Shown: positions 20,429 through 23,319 of the stretch, piece after piece | Position numbering within the stretch: position 1 is the first letter of the stretch | Layout: the number at the start of each line of letters is the position of its first letter | Assembly (NCBI GenBank): GCA_034437215.1 | Contig: DAOTVC010000095.1 | Span: 1 to 23,319 of the forward strand | Source: DAOTVC01 sp034437215 | Lineage (GTDB): Bacteria; Chloroflexota; Anaerolineae; B4-G1; SLSP01 | Reading direction: 5' to 3' | Length of the DNA stretch: 23,319 bases | The notes under the pieces: generated by a model | Seen by the model: the letters and a program-made list of their open reading frames with translations, nothing else | What the model was told of the DNA's origin: nothing | Database searches by the model: none | Program-made: the position numbers and the translations under genes

Positions 20429-21691
20429 TTACCTTTCTCCAGCGTATTTGTTCCGAAGCAAAATTGCGATGGCATTCATTGAGAGCAGCAGCACCAACAG
20501 CACGAGAATGGCCGCGGCAGCGATATTACGGAACTCATCTTGCGGACGCGCCGTCCACTGGTAAATCTGGATGGGCAGCGTCGTAAACTTGGAGAATGGT
20601 CCTTTCGGATCAAAGGTAATGAACGTAGATGCGCCTACCACGACCAGGGGGGCGGTTTCTCCAATCGCGCGAGAGATCGCCAAGATCGTGCCCGTGAGAA
20701 TACCGGGGATAGCATTGGGCAGCACGTGATGCCATACGGTCTGCCAGCGCGTGGCCCCCATGCCATAACTCGCCTGCCGTAAGGAGTTAGGCACTGCCTT
20801 GATTGCCTCCTGAGCATTGATGATAATCAGGGGTAAAATCAGCAAACCCAGCGTCATCCCGGCCGAGATGATCGTGCGTCCATTGGCGGTTGTTGAGTCT
20901 TCAACCAGGCCAAAGGCGGCGCCGCTGGTGAAAGGTTCCAACACTCTGACAAAAATCGCCAGGCCGAGCATGCCGTAGATAACCGACGGAACGCCGGCCA
21001 GGTTGTTGATGTTGGTCTGGATCAAACGATTAATAGGAGCATCACCGGCATACTCTTCCAAATATATCGCTGCTCCTACTCCTAATGGGAAAGCAAACAA
21101 GATAGTGATCGCAATGGTCCACATGGAGCCCAGAATCGCCGTGCGCACGCCCGCGCGTTCAGGGTTCGGCGATTGGGGGGTGGTGATAAAATTTGACGTA
21201 AGCCAAGATCTGAATTCAAGCGTGGCGTTGGGATACTTCTCTTCAGCCTCGAGCACGATCTGTTTGCGAGCAAACAGTGATTTCTGTAGCGACCACGTAT
21301 CCATCACCGTAGGGCTTACCACACGTTCCATGACCAGATTGTAGACCTCTTCGCGGCTCCGCTCCTCCCACGACTTCTCACTCTCCAGCCGTCGAAAGAG
21401 GCCCGCAGAGACATGTTCTTCCAAAATCCAAACCAGGTCCAGTTGGTGCAATTGCTCAAGAGGAATACCGTTGATTGCCAACTCCTCAGGTGAGATCTCA
21501 TTCTCAACAGCGACGTAGCCGAAGGCTGAGTTGACGATATTCAACAACAACACAATCAAGGCCGCAACGCCAACGAGAGTAGAGGCGCGGAAGACGAGAT
21601 GCCAGAAGTGTCCTCTGCGGTGACGGGCTTTTAGTTTCGATTTGAAGTCCTCCGCAGAAGCATGGTTGTTGGAGAAGATATTTGGTCTCAC
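20429..21691 (-). CDS. pstA: Phosphate ABC transporter permease PstA with long extracytoplasmic insertion
   Basis: At 420 residues this is well above the roughly 280-300 usual for PstA. TM1 (about 36-58) is followed by an extra, mostly helical, charged domain of about 110 residues (about 60-170: ELAINGIPLEQLHQLDLVWI, then SAGLFRRLESEKSWEERS). The classical five-helix core follows, starting at GVRTAILGSMWTIAITILFA. Core motifs are present: YLEEYAGDAPINRLIQTNIN, the coupling loop ALKAVP-type segment (EAIKAVPNSLRQASYGMGAT) and AISRAIGETAPLVVVGA. Its start overlaps the pstC stop by four bases (ATGA), so translation is coupled. The inserted domain lies outside the membrane, where it could contact the binding protein. 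Confidence 0.93.
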   Translation of the reverse strand: MRPNIFSNNHASAEDFKSKLKARHRRGHFWHLVFRASTLVGVAALIVLLLNIVNSAFGYVAVENEISPEELAINGIPLEQLHQLDLVWILEEHVSAGLFRRLESEKSWEERSREEVYNLVMERVVSPTVMDTWSLQKSLFARKQIVLEAEEKYPNATLEFRSWLTSNFITTPQSPNPERAGVRTAILGSMWTIAITILFAFPLGVGAAIYLEEYAGDAPINRLIQTNINNLAGVPSVIYGMLGLAIFVRVLEPFTSGAAFGLVEDSTTANGRTIISAGMTLGLLILPLIIINAQEAIKAVPNSLRQASYGMGATRWQTVWHHVLPNAIPGILTGTILAISRAIGETAPLVVVGASTFITFDPKGPFSKFTTLPIQIYQWTARPQDEFRNIAAAAILVLLVLLLSMNAIAILLRNKYAGER

Positions 21692-22956
21692 TCGTACACC
21701 TCCCGGAAACGACGTACCACACGCTGACTAATGACATTCAGTGACAACGTGATAAAGAACAAAAACAGACCTATGGCAAAGATACTATTGTAGTCCATGG
21801 AGTCATAGCTCAGATCACCGGCACTGATGCGGACAATGTGACCCGTCATGGTTTCAGCGGGCCGAAACGGGTTGAATGTGAAGTTCGGTCCTGCGCCCGC
21901 AGCCAGGGCGACAATCATCGTCTCGCCAATAGCGCGAGAAATCGCCACAATGAACGCAGCCACAATCCCAGAAAAGGCAGCCGGTACGACAACTTTGACA
22001 GCGGTCTCCAACTTCGTCGCACCTAGACCATGAGAAGCTTCGCGCAGCGCGCGAGGCACCGCACTAAGCGCATCTTCACTCATCGAGCTGACCATCGGGA
22101 TGATCAGAATACCAATAACAATTCCTGCAGACGCCGTATTGTAGACCTCAACAACGTCGATGCCGAATAGCGAGCGCAACAACGGAGTCATAAAGGTCAA
22201 GGCAAAGTAACCATAGACCACCGTGGGGATCCCTGCCAGGACCTCCAAAATTGGCTTGAGTATATTGCGCGCGCGCAAAGTAGCATACTCGCTTAGATAG
22301 ATCGCAATGCTCAACCCCAGGGGGAGCGCTACCAACATCGCAATGGCGGCGGTCATCAAGGTGGCATTGAGTAAGGGCCAAATGCCAAATTGGCCAATCT
22401 GAGGATTCCATTTGGTTCCCGTGAAGAACTCTCCGAGTGTAACTCTGGTCGAGCGGAATATCTCACTGCCTATTTGGTGATCCGTAACCGCCGTCTTCTG
22501 AGCACCACGCTCAACAGTGAGCTTTCCCTCCATAAATGAGCGTATCTCCATGACCTCGCCCCCTACACGGATGGTATCACCCACTCGTAACATGGAGCCG
22601 CTGGTACTCACGTCGAGTTCTGTGCTCGTAGTAGAGATTGAAGCTTGTAATGTCCTATTGGTCTGTTGCCAGCCTGGTTGCATGAAGAAAGTCAAGGATT
22701 CTTTGCCCAACTCATATACGATACCAATCGTGGTCAGGATGGAGATGACACCGCTCAGGAAAAGGAGCGCCTGGATAATGAATTCCCCCCAGCGCCGCTC
22801 CTTGTCGAGATTCTCTGACCGCTCAAAGGAGGGAGCAATAATCACCCTCTCCCGTTCAGTGGGGGCAGAGCTCATTTTCTTGTTGTCTATCACAACCTGA
22901 TCTTTATCTGTCATTAAAACAAGACGCTCCTTATGGTCTACGATGTCAGCATTCAT
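21688..22956 (-). CDS. pstC: Phosphate ABC transporter permease PstC with inserted beta-domain
   Basis: A 422-residue permease; typical PstC has about 300-320. The cytoplasmic N-terminus (about 1-55) is long and charged. TM1 (about 60-82) leads to FFMQPGW, after which about 70 residues (99-168) form an extra beta-rich domain: LDVSTSGSMLRVGDTIRVGG, then GKLTVERGAQKTAVTDHQ. The normal PstC sequence resumes at VTLGEFFTGTKWNPQIGQFG and includes the coupling loop ALSAVPRALREASHGLGATK and AISRAIGETMIVALAAGA. Starts at 22914 and 22875 are also possible. 22956 is kept because GGGGAGAG lies upstream, though that site is inside a strong hairpin. pstA overlaps its end by four bases. Confidence 0.93.
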   Translation of the reverse strand: MNADIVDHKERLVLMTDKDQVVIDNKKMSSAPTERERVIIAPSFERSENLDKERRWGEFIIQALLFLSGVISILTTIGIVYELGKESLTFFMQPGWQQTNRTLQASISTTSTELDVSTSGSMLRVGDTIRVGGEVMEIRSFMEGKLTVERGAQKTAVTDHQIGSEIFRSTRVTLGEFFTGTKWNPQIGQFGIWPLLNATLMTAAIAMLVALPLGLSIAIYLSEYATLRARNILKPILEVLAGIPTVVYGYFALTFMTPLLRSLFGIDVVEVYNTASAGIVIGILIIPMVSSMSEDALSAVPRALREASHGLGATKLETAVKVVVPAAFSGIVAAFIVAISRAIGETMIVALAAGAGPNFTFNPFRPAETMTGHIVRISAGDLSYDSMDYNSIFAIGLFLFFITLSLNVISQRVVRRFREVYE

Positions 22957-22958
22957 CA

Positions 22959-23016
22959 GCTAGAGGTCTCTCCCCTTTCGTCAAACCGTTACAAGAAAGG
23001 GGAGAGACGCTCTAGC
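22959..23016 (-). promoter_or_regulatory. Long stem-loop between pstS and pstC covering the pstC ribosome binding site
   Basis: The left arm 22959-22978 (GCTAGAG then GTCTCTCCCCTTT) pairs with the right arm 22996-23016 (AAAGGGGAGAGAC then GCTCTAGC) through 20 pairs with one bulged base, around a 17-base loop. On the transcript the 3' arm contains GGGGAGAG, the only purine-rich site ahead of the pstC start. Folding would hide it and lower permease synthesis relative to the binding protein. Confidence 0.7.
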
Positions 23017-23017
23017 A

Positions 23018-23038
23018 AGAAGCCAGGAACTGGCTTCT
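23018..23038 (-). terminator. Hairpin directly after pstS, partial terminator
   Basis: AGAAGCCAG (23018-23026) and CTGGCTTCT (23030-23038) form a perfect 9-bp stem with a 3-base loop, 15 bases after the pstS stop. The following T-run is short (TTCTTG), so partial termination or protection of the pstS message is more likely than full stop. Confidence 0.55.
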
Positions 23039-23053
23039 AGGATTCATCTATCG

Positions 23054-23319
23054 CTACTGCTGCATGGCTTCAAGAAACCGCACTCGAGATAGGTTTAAGG
23101 CGTCAGCGCTGGCGGGGAAGTAGCCGACGTCGGTGATCTCCTCGTTGACGTAGGTCAAGAAGAAGTTGATGTAGCCAGCGACCTGCGGTTTGGACTGCAT
23201 GATCTCCGCGTCAGAGTAGATGAAGAGGGGGCGGGCCAGCGGGTAGTCACCGCTGTCCACCGAAGCTGCTGATGGTTCGACGCCTTCGATGTCGAGGATC
23301 TTCAGTACGTCGCTGTTCT
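23054..23319 (-). CDS. pstS: Phosphate-binding protein PstS (only the C-terminal part in window)
   Basis: The frame is open from the right edge to TAG at 23056-23054, giving about 88 residues. The segment SVDSGDYPLARPLFIYSDAE, followed by GYINFFLTYVNEEITDVGYF, is the usual end of PstS-type phosphate-binding proteins, where Y-P-L-x-R-P-L is a hallmark. The GTG at 23260 is internal. It would capture phosphate outside the membrane and deliver it to PstC/PstA. It is first among the pst genes seen, followed by two hairpins and pstC. Confidence 0.88.
   Translation of the reverse strand, partial: NSDVLKILDIEGVEPSAASVDSGDYPLARPLFIYSDAEIMQSKPQVAGYINFFLTYVNEEITDVGYFPASADALNLSRVRFLEAMQQ

Overview
The window looks like a piece of a moderately GC-rich chromosome from a Chloroflexota bacterium (Anaerolineae/Caldilineae-like). 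That placement is an inference. It rests on the gene types, on a secreted protein ending in the VYLPVVV-type tail I associate with Chloroflexota exported proteins, and on palindrome-rich intergenic repeats; no rRNA or other marker gene is present. No tRNA, rRNA, CRISPR array or transposase was seen.

Region 1 (1-6442, + strand) is a multiple-monosaccharide (ChvE/MmsA/MmsB or Xyl-type) ABC transporter: the end of a sugar-binding protein, a double-NBD ATPase and a permease. It is followed by an unusual two-component pair. The kinase has no membrane segment. It begins instead with a whole sugar-transporter-like ABC ATPase domain that keeps Walker A but has lost the catalytic glutamate, the signature motif and the H-loop histidine, and this is joined by a coiled coil to a NarL-type HisKA_3/HATPase module. 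Its partner regulator has the order REC-LuxR HTH-REC and appears to be read from a leaderless extended -10 promoter. I suggest that the kinase's dead ATPase domain reports on the sugar transporter. This is the strongest candidate here for an undescribed system.

Region 2 (6560-9094) is an exported right-handed beta-helix protein. It converges on an ABC-F gene (9375-11036, - strand) across a cluster of palindromic terminator-like repeats. The ABC-F gene has an approximately 230-nt leader with a 25-codon upstream ORF, mutually exclusive hairpins and an intrinsic terminator. Together these match ribosome-mediated attenuation as known for antibiotic-responsive ABC-F and erm genes.

Region 3 (11429-17034, + strand) is a set of poorly characterised envelope genes: a small possible LURP/Tubby-like protein, an SPFH protein whose tail is shifted at a G7 run, a membrane-anchored solute-binding-like protein, a lipoprotein fusing the same solute-binding fold to a VWA domain, and a two-TM coiled-coil protein. 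The 3' end of the last gene has been copied in a 188-bp tandem duplication rich in hairpins.

Region 4 (17575-23319, - strand) is a phosphate-uptake operon in the order pstS-pstC-pstA-pstB-pstB-arsC-phoU. It has two tandem pstB genes of visibly different base composition, PstC and PstA with extra inserted extracytoplasmic domains, an arsenate reductase gene inside the operon, and strong hairpins between pstS and pstC that cover the pstC ribosome binding site.
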